Assembly (NCBI GenBank): GCA_015956445.1
Contig: WIUZ02000011.1
Coordinates: forward strand, 1,017,501 to 1,081,500
DNA: 64,000 bases
Origin: Thelephora terrestris
Taxonomy: Eukaryota; Basidiomycota; Agaricomycetes; Thelephorales; Thelephoraceae
Reading direction: 5' to 3'
The translations under genes were made by a program, and so were the position numbers. Positions 11,023 through 22,499 of the stretch are shown in pieces. Within the stretch, counting starts at the first letter, position 1; each line of letters starts with the position of its first letter. Below the pieces are notes generated by a model. That model did no database searches and was not told the DNA's origin. It was given only the letters and a program-made list of their open reading frames with translations.

Positions 11023-11337
11023 TCTGCATTTGCCACTTTCAGCTCTAGCAGACAGTTGCCAAATGTGGGCTTTCTGGGGGATCTTTCCTCTCAATGATGT
11101 TGCTCTCACATTGGAAAAATGCTTCCATCTGTGTTTGTCGCTTTCGGCTTTAGCAGATGGTTGCCAAATGCAGGGTTTTTGGGGGATCTTTCCTCTCAAC
11201 GACGTTGCTCTCACATCGGAGGAACGCTTCCATCTGTGTTTGCCACTTTCAGCTCTAGCAAATGGTTGCCAAATGCAGGGTTTCTGGGAGATCTTTCCTC
11301 TCAACGATGTTGCTCTCTTGTCAGAGGAGAAGTATTG
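11023..11337. repeat. Three 105-bp tandem repeats (left arm)
   Basis: Three units of 105 bp (35 codons) sit head to tail, each with TTGCCAAATGCAGGGTTT and GGATCTTTCCTCTCAA. Because 105 is a multiple of three, both strands stay open: one reads repeated FWGIFPLNDVALT, the other RATSLRGKIPQKPCIWQ. The mirror copy is in the right arm. Confidence 0.75.
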
Positions 11338-11349
11338 GACAATGACGTA

Positions 11350-11570
11350 TTGAGCATTTACGTTCACGAACGGTTGAGATCCCGGTCCCACAATTGTTGG
11401 AGACCTAGAATTCCCACAGCAGTTTGAGGTGCTTGACTTGTTGATCACCATTGCCGCCAGAGCCCAACTGGTAGAATTTTGATTACGTTGCAATGCCCGT
11501 GTTTGGGAATTCCGGATCCCCAACAATCGTGAAACCGGGGTCTCAACCATTCGTGAACGTAAATGCTCAA
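11350..11570. mobile_element. 221-bp MITE with TA target (left arm)
   Basis: Imperfect terminal inverted repeats of about 60-70 bp start TTGAGCATTTACGTTCACGA and end TCGTGAACGTAAATGCTCAA. They are flanked by TA on both sides, as in Tc1/mariner-type MITEs. There is no coding capacity of its own. The mirror copy lies at 12433-12653. Confidence 0.65.
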
Positions 11571-11599
11571 TATTGTCCTATACCGTACAGTACCTCTAT

Positions 11600-12400
11600 G
11601 TTTTTAATTTGCTGAGTGGTTTGATCACAGTTTACTGGACTCAGTAAACTGGAAAAAAACCAAACAGGTTTACTAATGATGTCCCTGATTGGTCAATTTT
11701 AAAAATAGCCGAAAATTTACCTGGACGTGTCATTGTCAGTAAACTGCAAGTTTTCTTTCAGTAAATTGGAAATACATGTTAGGTAAACTGGGAAAACACG
11801 TGACAATTTGATTGTGGTTTACTGGACTCAGTAAATCAGAAAAAAACCTAACCAATTTACTAACGATGTACCTGATTGGCTAATTTGAAAAAAAAGTCGA
11901 AAATTTACCAGGATGTGTCTTTATCAGTAAACTGCAAGTTTTCTTCCAGTAAATCACAAGTACACGTAAAGTAAACCAGAAAACATGTGTAAACTGTAAG
12001 TAAATTCAAAGTTTACGTGTTTTCTGGTTTACTTTACGTGTACTTGTGATTTACTGGAAGAAAACTTGCAGTTTACTGATAAAGACACATCCTGGTAAAT
12101 TTTCGACTTTTTTTTCAAATTAGCCAATCAGGTACATCGTTAGTAAATTGGTTAGGTTTTTTTCTGATTTACTGAGTCCAGTAAACCACAATCAAATTGT
12201 CACGTGTTTTCCCAGTTTACCTAACATGTATTTCCAATTTACTGAAAGAAAACTTGCAGTTTACTGACAATGACACGTCCAGGTAAATTTTCGGCTATTT
12301 TTAAAATTGACCAATCAGGGACATCATTAGTAAACCTGTTTGGTTTTTTTCCAGTTTACTGAGTCCAGTAAACTGTGATCAAACCACTCAGCAAATTAAA
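11600..12400. repeat. M2-like AT-rich palindrome centre
   Basis: Built of many degenerate copies of GTTTACTG / CAGTAAAC separated by AT-rich spacers, it closely resembles the interior of M2 at 15418-16502 (for example the shared GAAAGAAAACTTGCAGTTTA). The dyad axis lies at 12001/12002. This suggests that a foldback element of M2 type seeded the larger palindrome. Confidence 0.6.
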
Positions 12401-12432
12401 AACATAGAGGTACTGTACGGTATAGGACAATA

Positions 12433-12653
12433 TTGAGCATTTACGTTCACGAATGGTTGAGACCCCGGTTTCACGATTGTTGGGGATCCGGAATTCCCAA
12501 ACACGGGCATTGCAACGTAATCAAAATTCTACCAGTTGGGCTCTGGCGGCAATGGTGATCAACAAGTCAAGCACCTCAAACTGCTGTGGGAATTCTAGGT
12601 CTCCAACAATTGTGGGACCGGGATCTCAACCGTTCGTGAACGTAAATGCTCAA
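12433..12653. mobile_element. 221-bp MITE with TA target (right arm)
   Basis: Mirror image of the MITE at 11350-11570, duplicated together with the palindrome arm. Confidence 0.65.
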
Positions 12654-12665
12654 TACGTCATTGTC

Positions 12666-12980
12666 CAATACTTCTCCTCTGACAAGAGAGCAACATCGTT
12701 GAGAGGAAAGATCTCCCAGAAACCCTGCATTTGGCAACCATTTGCTAGAGCTGAAAGTGGCAAACACAGATGGAAGCGTTCCTCCGATGTGAGAGCAACG
12801 TCGTTGAGAGGAAAGATCCCCCAAAAACCCTGCATTTGGCAACCATCTGCTAAAGCCGAAAGCGACAAACACAGATGGAAGCATTTTTCCAATGTGAGAG
12901 CAACATCATTGAGAGGAAAGATCCCCCAGAAAGCCCACATTTGGCAACTGTCTGCTAGAGCTGAAAGTGGCAAATGCAGA
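12666..12980. repeat. Three 105-bp tandem repeats (right arm)
   Basis: Mirror image of the tandem array at 11023-11337, with the same three units in inverse order and orientation. Confidence 0.75.
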
Positions 12981-13051
12981 CAGAAGCGTTAATATAGATT
13001 AGATGAGAACAAGCAAGACGGTGCAAGACAGGTTAACACCTGATAGCAGTA

Positions 13052-13243
13052 GTCACTGGGGACAAGGGGTCAAATACCCAGTGGGTACATGCTGAACACA
13101 TTGTGATCACAGTTAACAAGTGATCACAATGTGCCCAGTGGGGGAAATTTGAATACATTCAAAATGTGCCTGGCCATGTGAGTCCAATGTGCCCAGTAGG
13201 CACATTTTGATTGTGATAACAATGTACACATCAATATCCGACT
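13052..13243. mobile_element. Half of an M1 CACTG foldback element (right arm)
   Basis: Mirror image of the half element at 10760-10951, beginning CACTGGGGACAAGG. It is part of the palindrome and not an independent insertion. Confidence 0.6.
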
Positions 13244-14631
13244 GACATCATATTCTTTAAACCTCTCTTTTAATATCTTTGGGACATAGACTCTATCTTT
13301 ACCCCCCACACACAAGTATCTTGCATAGACTGCCCTCTGATCTGTGGTGGGAGCAAGGAACCAACCACCATGCAATGCTGGTTCAACTACATTTCTCCTA
13401 GATTTTCACCTAAAATTAGGAATTTTAGAGATTTAGAAATAAACCATCAATCTCATACCAAAGGTGTTCAATGTCAAATTTGGCAAATTGTTGCACTGCC
13501 AACAGCAGCCGTGTGATTCAAGATGGGTTGGTAAAGACTTCAATGGCAGTAAAAAATGGAGACAGTCCTAAATTCTTTACTCAGCCCAGCCAATGGTAAA
13601 AAGAGCAGTAATGCAACTAATTTGCCAGGAAAAACACCTTCTGAACACTATAAGCCCCAAAGCCACAAAATACATCTCCCCATGCACAGACAACATTGAC
13701 TGCATAGTCATGCAAATTGACTTTGCAGACTCCAAAGTCAAAAATGTTGTCCCCCTAAATTGAGTTGCCTATCTGTGGAATGATTTTGTTTCCAATCCAT
13801 TGACACACTTTCTCCACAAATTTGTTAAAGCTAGCAATAATATTGTTTTAAATTTCAAAGGTCCCAGGAGCTTCCCAACAAAACTGAGGCAATGGAACAA
13901 GGTCATATAATATGTTTGTTAGAAAACATGGATCCCGTGCTGAAAGCCTGGCCATGAGCCGTGATGATCACCTCAATTCTTTGACATGGTTTGTGGTGCT
14001 TTGATTTAGATACATGGTCTTTCATCTTGCACGGCATAAACACTACCAGTTCCTTTTGTCTCCTTTTGAAACTTTGTCTTACGGCTAGCTACAAAACAGT
14101 ATATGAGACCAGTTACTTGACCTAATACCATCATCAGTTTCATCCCTCTTTTTTGCACACACTATTAATGTTTCAGGTGTGTGGGACAACTAAGTACTTA
14201 CCTGGACAAGGAGGTCGAGGAATAACACAGCAAGGGTAACAGCCTAAAACCTTAGAGCTAGTGTAACCTTTGCCCTGTTTTTCTTGTGGATTTTCTTGAT
14301 ATATTTCTATTGAGAGGGGGTGAAGAATTGTGGTGATGAGTGAGTGAGCCATGAGATCTGTGTTCAGTTGATCATTGCTGCCACATTAAATAATTGACAG
14401 ATAAACAAAACATACCTTGATAGAATTTTAGAAATGTTGTTTCAATGAAAAGACAAACAGAACACTCACGCTGTTGCAAGCAGCTGGCGGATGGATGGTG
14501 AGGGAGATACCCAGATTTTTTTGATCATGCTGGCCCATGCCACAGAGATTGGATGTATTGCATGCAACAGTTTGTCTCCGCTGGTGTCAGATGAGGGAAA
14601 GTCTATCAGATTGATGACATCTGCTGGGTTG

Positions 14632-15417
14632 CAGGCCTCCCAGAGAAATTGAAGAGAAAGTAAATGTTGATTAGAGGATTTTATTTTTCTGACATTAGGC
14701 ATCACCATAGAGTTGCTACAGAAAAGTCTGGACCCACAATCAGCAGTTTTTAAAAAAAGATCCAATGAATTAAAGTGGCAATTGTTGGGTTTGTTGCATG
14801 TAGAAATGAGAATGACAAGATCTGCGCATTTGAGTGTGTTTTCCCTCCTCCCTCCCATATTCTATTTTTTGTACTAAAGATTGACTTTCACATCTTCTGC
14901 ACCAAGGATCCCAGTAAACCCTCCTTCCCACAAGCTCATATTGGGATGTTAAACAATTCTTTAGGAAATGGGGAAACTGGGTTTCCTATAATGGTACTTT
15001 TGACAAATTCAGATTCACCTCACTTAATCATCTTAGCCTCAGGCATAGGCAGCACCAGATCAAATGAGATGAATGTAGATACAGACCCTGAGAAGTTACT
15101 GAAAAAAAATTGCGTGCAGCTGCTAAATGAGAATGATGGGGTTTATTCCCTCAAGCAATGGGATGAAGTTGTGCAGATGAAAGCAAATAAAACTACCGTT
15201 TCACTTGCTTGTCAGGAGATACTGAGGCAAGCATAAAGTGAGTGCCATGACAACCTTGATTATTATTCTTCACACCTGAACCCAATGTTTATTTAGATAA
15301 ACCAGGCAGAAGAGGGAAGATTGGCTGGACTGCCATTGACAAGAGCTAACACAAGCTAATTCACCCTAGGTTTGTCCTAGAAGCAACCAAGATCAAAAAC
15401 CCTACCAGGATGGGCTT
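14632..15417 (+). other. Right flank of palindrome with ambiguous open frames
   Basis: A plus-strand frame (14775-15236, 153 residues, with GETGFPIMVLLTNSDSPHL) and a minus-strand frame entering the palindrome (14858-14466) are both open. Neither has a recognisable motif or clear exon borders, so I cannot say which, if either, is coding. 15237-15417 shows nothing further. Confidence 0.25.
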
Positions 15418-16502
15418 CACTGGGGGCAAGGGTTGATTTACTGGGTCAGTAAACTGTGAAAAAATTGCAAGAAAATGAAATAATAACCTAGCAAAATACT
15501 TGCCTGGCAAGCACAAAGTAAATTCACAATTTACTGAGCCAATTTACCTGCAATCTACTGGGTTCAGTATGCGCTCAGTATGTTTGCACTTTACTGGGTC
15601 ATGTGACCACTTCCCCATTTGGTAAACTTTGAAAAATTTCACGATTTAGTCTCAGTAAGCTGGAAAAACACCAAACTGGTTCACTGACAAAATCCCAGAT
15701 TGGTCAATTTTAAAAACAAGTGAAAATTTACCTCGACATGTCATTGTCAGTAAACTACAAGTTTTCTTTCAGTAAATTGGAAATACACTTCAGGTAAACT
15801 GGGAAAACACATGACGATTTGATCATGGTTTGCTGGACTCAGTAAATTATAAAAAAACCTAACCAGGTTACTGAAGATGTTCCTGATTGGTTGATTTGGA
15901 AAATACTTGAAAATTTACCAGGATGTGTCTTATCAGTAAACTGCAAGACACGTCCTGGTAAATTTTCAAGTATTTTCCAAATTAACAAATCAGGAACATT
16001 GTCAGTAAACTGGTTAGGTTTTTTTCTAATTTAAATTTTCCTAATTTACAGAGTCCAGTAAACCATGTTCAAATTGTCACCTGTTTTCCCAGTTTACCTA
16101 ACATGTATTTCCAATTTACTGAAAGAAAACTTGCAGTTTACTGATAATGACACTTCCAGGTAAACTTTTGGTCATTTTTCAAATTGACCAATTAGGGTCG
16201 TCGTCAGTAAACCAGTTTGGTTTTTTCCCAGTTTACTGAGTTTAGTAAATTGCGATCAAACCACCCAGCAAATTGAAAACATACTGATTGGGCAAGTGGC
16301 TCAGTAAATTGTGAATTTTTCCAAGGTTTACTTAATGGGGAAACTGTGGTCACATGACCCAGTAAATTGCAGGTAAATTGGCTCAGTAAGTTGTTAATTT
16401 GCTTTGTGTTTGCCAGGCAAGTATTTTTCTGGGTTCTTTTTCCATTTACTTGTGATTTGCTCACAGTTTACTGATATAGTAAACCAACCCTTGCCCCCTG
16501 TG
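15418..16502. mobile_element. M2: CACTG foldback element
   Basis: About 1.09 kb starting CACTGGGGGCAAGGGTTG and ending CAACCCTTGCCCCCTGTG. The arms are inverted copies rich in GTTTACTG/CAGTAAA motifs, with a dyad axis near 15950. There is no coding capacity. The flanking 3-bp duplication is not clear here, and one terminal base differs from the family consensus, so it is older than M1, M3, M5 and M7. Confidence 0.7.
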
Positions 16503-16578
16503 TATATAGATTATTTGAGATGGGGTTCCGTCAAAACATTGAGATGTGCAATGTGGGTCCAAGAGTGTCATAAGCTCA

Positions 16579-16930
16579 CACTGGGGTCAAGGGCACCTTG
16601 AATCGGACATCTTATTTACATAGCAAGTTCAGGTGTACTTTCCAATAATTGTAATCACCAATTTCAGGTTGACTACATTTCAAATGTTACCTTGACATGT
16701 AATTCAACTGTGCCTACCAAGTCCATTTGAAATTTCCTCAAAATATTCCCAAGCAATGTTTCCTGAGGGTGCCTAGTGTGTACATTGTGAAAACATCTCA
16801 TGTTTTTGAGCACATTTGTATTACATCTCAAACAATTGAAGAAATGTTGATTACATTGCAGTATAATTTTTGCTGACAGGTCAAAAACATCCCAGGAACA
16901 TTTGTTGAGAACATTCGAAATGTCCTAGCA
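16579..16930. mobile_element. M3e: degenerate half of an M3 element
   Basis: Starts CACTGGGGTCAAGGGCACCT and follows the M3 sequence (TTGACATGTAATTCAACTG, AACATCTCATGTTTTTGAGC) to about 16930, where the second half is missing. More diverged than M3a-M3d. Confidence 0.6.
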
Positions 16931-16939
16931 GCATGGCCC

Positions 16940-17281
16940 ATGACCCCCCTTGCCACCCCCCCCTTTCACCGTCCATCAGTAGTTGCGATTGATCAAGGTT
17001 CCAAAGTCGATATCAATCTCATAAACCATCACTCGTATTTAATTTTACAAAAAGACACTGGCCATGTAGCACATAAAGTCCGTCGCCATCGCATACCAGT
17101 GGAATTTCTTTCACCTCCGTCTGCCAAATCCCTCTCTAACCCCCCATCACAAATAAGGCGATTCTTCTCTGAATTTGCTGTCTTCTTCCACCTCCGGTAG
17201 CTCTGTCTGGACGGATTGAACTCCAAACGCCTCTGGTTCCTCTTCAGAGCTGTCACAGGTGAATTGTTCCCTGGGCTCCGC
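16940..17281 (-). pseudogene. Unrecognised minus-strand coding fragment split by D1
   Basis: A minus-strand frame with CDSSEEEPEAFGVQS and TELPEVEEDSKFREE ends near 17160. On the other side of D1 (18039-18102) the minus strand also reads open with LTIAIYLNILGVVVF. The 4-bp repeat CCGC flanks D1, so both fragments were one stretch before insertion. I do not recognise the protein. Confidence 0.35.
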
Positions 17282-18038
17282 TGTAGTGCCTCCAGTTCTG
17301 GGGATGTGGGATTCTGAGGTTTGCCGTCCTCAGTCCTCATTCCTCCTCTTCGCTTTCCCTCCCCTTCGCAACCTTCGCAACCTCCTTCGGAACATCCTCC
17401 TCTTCAGAACTTGCTCTCCTTCGCTGGAGCTTCCTCTCCTTCGCCGGAGCATCCTCTTCTCCAGAAGACTTTCCCCTTTGCTTAGTTCCCCCTTTATGAT
17501 GACTTTCCCCTTTCATGACGACTTTCCCCTTTTCTCCTCTTCCCCTATGACTTCACCATTGCATCAGAGGTCCCTATTTCGCAGTTTCCCTCCTTTCTTC
17601 TCTGGATCCTTCTCAGAGCAGACCTTAGTATATATATCCTGTACTAGCTACTCCGGAGATCATTGTGCTCCATCCTATTGAGTCCAGTCAGCCATGTTCT
17701 CCTCCTCCTAGTCTGAAGCTTTGCTCTAGTCCCCTCGTCGTCCCCAGTGTCTTCTTGCTTTCCTCAGTGTCTTCCCCTAGTGTTCTCTGCTCCCCTCGTC
17801 GAATCTTCCCTTCGGAACCCCTCGGAACTCTTTCAGAACTCTTGTGATCTCTCTGTTCTTCTTGCCTTGTCTCTAGCTCTCTTCTGGTATCTCCACCTTC
17901 GCGCTTTCTTCGCAACTGTTCCCCAGTCGCTGCTTGGAGTTCCTTGACACTGTACAACCTAGGACACAACTTCACAGGAACTCTCTGGGCCTTGATCCTC
18001 TGCCACCACGGAGGTCCCCTAGAAGACCCCCTGTTCAC
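17282..18038 (+). mobile_element. D1: solo LTR, 757 bp
   Basis: Starts TGTAGTGCCTCC and ends CCCTGTTCA, flanked by the 4-bp repeat CCGC. TATATATA at 17629-17636 lies about 400 bp before the end, and the pyrimidine-rich upstream half is typical of U3. No coding region. A longer relative, D2, lies at 41007-41933. It interrupts an older minus-strand open frame. It looks whole as a solo LTR. Confidence 0.75.
17629..17636 (+). promoter_or_regulatory. TATA box of D1 LTR
   Basis: TATATATA followed by CCTGTACTAGCTACTCCGG, identical in D2 (41523-41530). Confidence 0.6.
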
Positions 18039-18102
18039 CGCAAACACCACGACTCCGAGGATGTTCAGGTAGATGGCAATGGTTAAACCGTGAGGCAAGT
18101 CC

Positions 18103-18570
18103 CACTGGGGACAAACCCCAGTTTCCCAACCCAGGACATTGTAAATACATTGTAAGGAAATGAAAAATGTGCCTGGCAATGTCCCACCTGGTACATCATA
18201 AATACATTCAAAATGTCCAGGCCAATTTCCTTAGAGTGTTGCCAGCACAGAAAATGCTCAGTACATTCATGGTGTTCCTGGTAATGTGATCTCAGTGTTC
18301 CCATTAGTTAATCTATGGGAACATTATGAATTTCCCAAAGAAATACCCATGATGTCCCTGAGTGGCTCATTAAAAGAAAATCCTGAGTGAACCCACAGTT
18401 TCCCAGGTCATGTGACCTTGATGTCCTGATTAGGTAATCTGAGGGTAAACTAAACCATGAATTTTCCCAAAGAAAGTAACCATGGTGTTCCCAAGTGGCT
18501 CATTCACAGTGTTCTTTCCAGTATTCCCAGTGGTGTGGTCACAGTGTTCTGAGTCAGTAAAATTCAAATT
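18103..18570. mobile_element. M4: half of a CACTG foldback element
   Basis: Starts CACTGGGGACAAACCCCAG and continues with the motif set of M5 (AAGGAAATG, TTTCCCAAAGAAA, GAGTGGCTCA). The second arm is not found, so the element is truncated. No coding capacity. Confidence 0.6.
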
Positions 18571-19139
18571 GAACCTTAACGGTGCGCCAGAAGTGTACCA
18601 GTGTGGTATATCCTGAAAGTACTAAGGCCTTTGACCACGATGTACCAAAATTTGGCAAACTATCAGGAAACTGTGGGAACACTGAAAGGAAACTGGGGAC
18701 ACTGGGAACATCATAAACTCATTCAAGGCTTCAGCCCAGGTGATGCGAACGAAGGAGAGTTTGGTGCTGCTCAGCACCTTTGTGAGCAATGCACAATATA
18801 TTTTGTTCAGCGGCTCGTGCTGACACGGTCTTAGCTGCCGATTTTGGACCTTTTCACTCAGTGCTGTCAAAAGATGTCAGAGCACTTTTGTCAGCGTGCT
18901 GAATTTTAACTTCTTTTTGAACCATTTTCACACCCAACTTTCGCCCACTTTCCTTACCTATACCCCTTTCTTATCTTATCGCTTTCCCTTATCACGACTC
19001 ACACGTCATCGGAAACCAGACAAAGACACTGATGATATTACAAGGGCACCCACACGACGAAGACACAAGACGACCAGTCGACGGAGTTAAATCCGCACGG
19101 ACTCTATGGACAAGGACTAAGGCGTACAGACCCTAGACG

Positions 19140-21579
19140 TCAAGACCTAGTCTGCCAGTACTCTTCAGCACTGGCAACCTCCTCCTCCTCCGTCCCCTCC
19201 GAGGCACTCTCGACGGCTTCCTCGTCGACCATCTCTACGACCCGAGCTTCCTCCAGACGATGAGCTACGGCCATTTGCACTTCGGCGCGCAGGCGGTTCC
19301 TCGCTGAATCGACCGTAGTCTGATCCAGAGTCCTCTGGGCTGACCAACCCTCCACTCTCTCGGTCAGTTGAGCCACCAGGCGAACGGCCTCCGCTGCACG
19401 CCGGACCGACAAGAGCGTAAGGTTTGTTAACCCGTTCACGTCCACGGACTCCACGGGAATCAGTTCACCGCGGTCCACGCGACACTGCAACATCATCGCG
19501 TCGGAATAGGACGGTGGACTCGATGTCTCCACCCTGGCGGACAACGTTGGGATTGCTGGGACACATCCGATGGGCTGGATGACGAGCGCTGTTGTAAGGA
19601 ACCCATCGACGGGCACGAATGGAACATTGTCCACACACCAGAGAGATCGACGGAGGCAGAACCGGAACGGCCACCTCGTTCTCCCCCGCGTACCCCAACT
19701 CGGGAGAACTACTAACCGGGTTTACGGCCGTCTCCTCAGACGTCTCACGAACGACCTCCTCCCCGCCATCAGTGTGCGCCGGCGTACGATACGAACCGTC
19801 GGAAGCTAAGAGGGATGTCAGTGGACAAGTCAAAATATGTCAACCGGCATCCCGACCTATTGGGGAAGCCATCCTGTCCGGAATCGACTTGTCCTTGGAC
19901 TCGTCACGAACCGCAGCCACCGAATGAGTGCGACAGTGGCACAGCCGCTCGCTCATGGACTCGACCCGAGCGCCCAGCAACGGCAAGGCATCGTCCAACG
20001 TATCCACCTAGAAGCGGAATGAGTTCCCTCGGATAAAGACCAGGGGAAGACACACCGACCTTGGTGTCTAGCTCGTTCAGAGCCCTTCTATGACGGTTGA
20101 GCCGTCGGTCGACCTCAATCAGGTCCCGTTGTATGGTGTCGTCCCGTTCCTTCAACGACTCGACCAGTCGGTTGTGCTCCTCCCGCATCGCCAGCATCTC
20201 GCTCTCAAACGTCACATGAAGAGTGTCGTTCATAAGGAGGAGCGTCTTCTTAGTGTCCAACGCCTCCGAGTACATCCTGCGAGCATCGTCCTTCGCTTCC
20301 TTCACCTCGCGTTTCAGCCGCTCGTCCTACAAGCCAATCAGTGTTATCCCACAAGCGGGATGCACAGACCGACTCACCGCTTTCTGTTCCGTCCTCAAAA
20401 GGAACCAAAGGCGGTGACCAACAGCGGCGGTGTAGTGTTGCGAACGAGTCGCTCCAGGCCACCTTCCTTCGCCATTCCCTAGGTCGTAGATCCCCAGCCG
20501 CAGAAGACCCCACAGTGCAGACGCCACCGGAGTCTCCCACGGCATACGCAGCTCAGTGTCAAACGTTACCCCCCGCATCGACTCTTGCAACTTATGATCG
20601 ATCAAGTTGTGGTACCACAACTTGTCATCCATGGTCAGGTAGTTGGGAGGCTTGGCTATCGTCGCCTCCAGTTGTCGAGCATCGACCCTGTCGGCAGCCG
20701 CAAAGATCTATGACTGCGATGTCAGTTGTTGCCAACAAACGGCGACACGTGACATCGCACCTCTCGATAGCTGGGGTACACCACGTTGGCGTTCAGCAGG
20801 AAGTAACCCTTGTTCTGCATGGAGGGTGGATCCGCAGACTCGATGGTAGCGGTGCTGTTCTCAGCGCGGTGTCGTGACCGTATTTCGGACACTATCCGGA
20901 ATCGCGACCTTCTCTCGACTATTGACAACCGCTGCGCGAGGTCTAGATGACTTCCCTCAGCATTCTCGACTGTCCCGACAAGGACTCGCCTGTCCCTTTG
21001 CTTCGCTACACTTCCCTCTCTCCTTATCCCCCTTCGCGACATCGCGACGTCCCGACGTCTTCCCCTTTAGACCTGCGACCTGCGACTTAGACCTGCGACC
21101 TGCGACTTAGACCTGTGACCTGCGACTTAGACCTGCGACCTGCGACTTAGACCTGCGACCTGCGCCCCCTCGACCTGCAACCTGCGACCTGCGTTTCTTA
21201 GCATTTAGTATCCCTAGGACTTTGTTTCCTTCACATTCCCTCCCGATCACGTCCCGATCAGTCCCGATCGCGTCCCGACTTTTCAGTACGTTTTATATCT
21301 TTAGTTTTCATCTCCCTATCTCCATTCCCTGCGTCCCGATCACGTCTCGATCGATCGCCCTGCTTGCGACTCCAGACCTCCCTCTGGTTCGTTTCTCAAC
21401 CACATTCCTTTCCTTCATCATTCCCTTCGATCCCCCGCCTTCCCCATGTCATAGACTCGTCATAAGGTCTCTTGACATCATTTTGGTTCGTTCCCTTTGG
21501 TTCCCTTCGTTCTCAGAGCCCTTAGCATTGTATATAAAGGCCCCTGTATTCGATAGACCACAGAATCATTCAGCAGCGT

Positions 21580-21613
<34 letters not shown>

Positions 21614-22010
21614 GAGGCCTAGCAGCGTTGCTACGGTCCTCCCTTCGGTTCCCTCGTCGTCTCGCCCTCGTTCTCGTCGTCCCTCTGGTCTCTCGTGTCC
21701 CGCTGGTGTCCCGATTTCTGACTATCTCGTCCCGACGTTTCCCGACATTTCCCTTAGTTGACTATTGGTAGTTTCGTGCCCTGGCTTTCCTATTGCCTTC
21801 TGCCCCGTTCTCCCGTTCTCTTCCCGACTTTCTCTCTCACCTTTCGTTAGCTTCCCGCAGATTTCCTAGAGGCTCGCGCCTCTAAACCGAGGACCCGACC
21901 TTCTAACTGCCATCTCTGCCCTCTCGGACTCCGAAGGCTTTGTGGCCAGTTCAGCGGAAGACACGATCGGAAATCATGGGCATGATAAATGAGTAGTTGG
22001 TTGGTGGGAT
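19140..22010 (-). CDS. Embedded gene of F1: coiled-coil protein, interrupted by P
   Basis: Minus-strand blocks lie at about 22010-21958, then beyond P at 20869-20730, 20640-20395, 20330-20060, 20010-19900 and 19810-19140, with intron-like spacers. The second large block has [19 protein letters not shown] and [17 protein letters not shown], the counterpart of the A-family domain. Next comes a coiled coil ([20 protein letters not shown]), then an Arg/Gly/Ser-rich tail. The 3' part is open in two frames that end close together near 19140-19165. P sits inside the first coding block. I recognise no known protein family; the gene is a fossil. Confidence 0.5.
21064..21192. repeat. 20-bp tandem repeats in the U3 of P
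   Basis: About six copies of TAGACCTGCGACCTGCGACT with small variations, upstream of the P TATA box. Confidence 0.8.
21531..21538 (+). promoter_or_regulatory. TATA box of P LTR
   Basis: TATATAAA followed by GGCCCCTGTATTCG. Its placement matches the other 4-bp-TSD LTRs here. Confidence 0.6.
21584..21612. repeat. CT microsatellite
   Basis: About 14 CT dinucleotides shortly downstream of the P TATA box, so it would lie in the transcribed leader. Confidence 0.9.
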
Positions 22011-22433
22011 TGTTGGTTTGGGAAGAAGGGAGTTTTATGGATCCAACGGCCGGTTCGCACTACGCTTTATCTGACCACCGAAAGCGCTCGCGCCCTATTT
22101 GCCATTGGATCGGTCCATCGTTTCACCGGTCCAGACTCCCCATACATTCACTTCCATAATTCAAGCCCCACTCAGACCTTTGTTGTCCCAATCGGATGAG
22201 CTGACGCGTTGTCCTCTTATTGGTCAGTCTTCGCATGTGATATTGTTCTTTGTCATTCCTTTCCCACACGACGTCATGACCCCTTTCTTATTCTCTCACG
22301 AACCCTGACCCATTAGTCATTCCTTTGACATTTCTATTCTATGTTCCGGGCCGCTTACTGTTCTGGCTTACTCTCGGCCCTTCTTTGCTTCGAGTTATTA
22401 TTAGATAGGGTTATCTCTGTCCCGGCCGCTCTC

Positions 22434-22442
22434 CTATATAGG
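22434..22442 (+). promoter_or_regulatory. TATA box of F1 LTR
   Basis: CTATATAGG followed by TACCAGTAGAGTAGCTGAGG; the same context is found inverted in F2 (25616-25624) and F3 (62654-62663). Confidence 0.55.
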
Positions 22443-22499
22443 TACCAGTAGAGTAGCTGAGGATTCCCCATCTTTGATATCTCGGGAAGTCCTCTTCTC

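Larger units (their letters stand above)
9372..14631. repeat. 5.26-kb palindrome (two 2.6-kb arms)
   Basis: Positions x and 24003-x are complementary from 9372/14631 inward to about 11990/12013, leaving a spacer of only about 20 bp. I noticed only isolated differences between arms, for example near 9417 and 9900, so the duplication is young or homogenised. Each arm holds, from the outside in: coding-like sequence, half of an M1 foldback element, three 105-bp tandem repeats, a small TA-flanked MITE and an M2-like AT-rich segment. The edges cut through an open frame, so the palindrome was made in the middle of an older gene. An assembly artefact cannot be excluded. Confidence 0.85.
20870..21953 (+). 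mobile_element. P: solo LTR inside F1
   Basis: 1084 bp starting TGTCGTGACCG and ending GGCCAGTTCA, flanked by the 4-bp repeat GCGG (20866-20869 and 21954-21957). TATATAAA at 21531-21538 lies about 0.42 kb before the end. The upstream half contains 20-bp tandem repeats and the segment after the TATA box a CT microsatellite. It disrupts the first coding block of F1, which F2 shows uninterrupted. No coding region of its own. Confidence 0.75.

Noticed and set aside
11350-11570. CRISPR-like or regulatory array
   Set aside because: It is a single MITE with inverted ends and TA flanks; no spacer-repeat structure exists in this eukaryotic window.
14466-14858. 130-residue minus-strand frame
   Set aside because: It runs across the palindrome edge at 14631, so it is a junction product and not a gene by itself.
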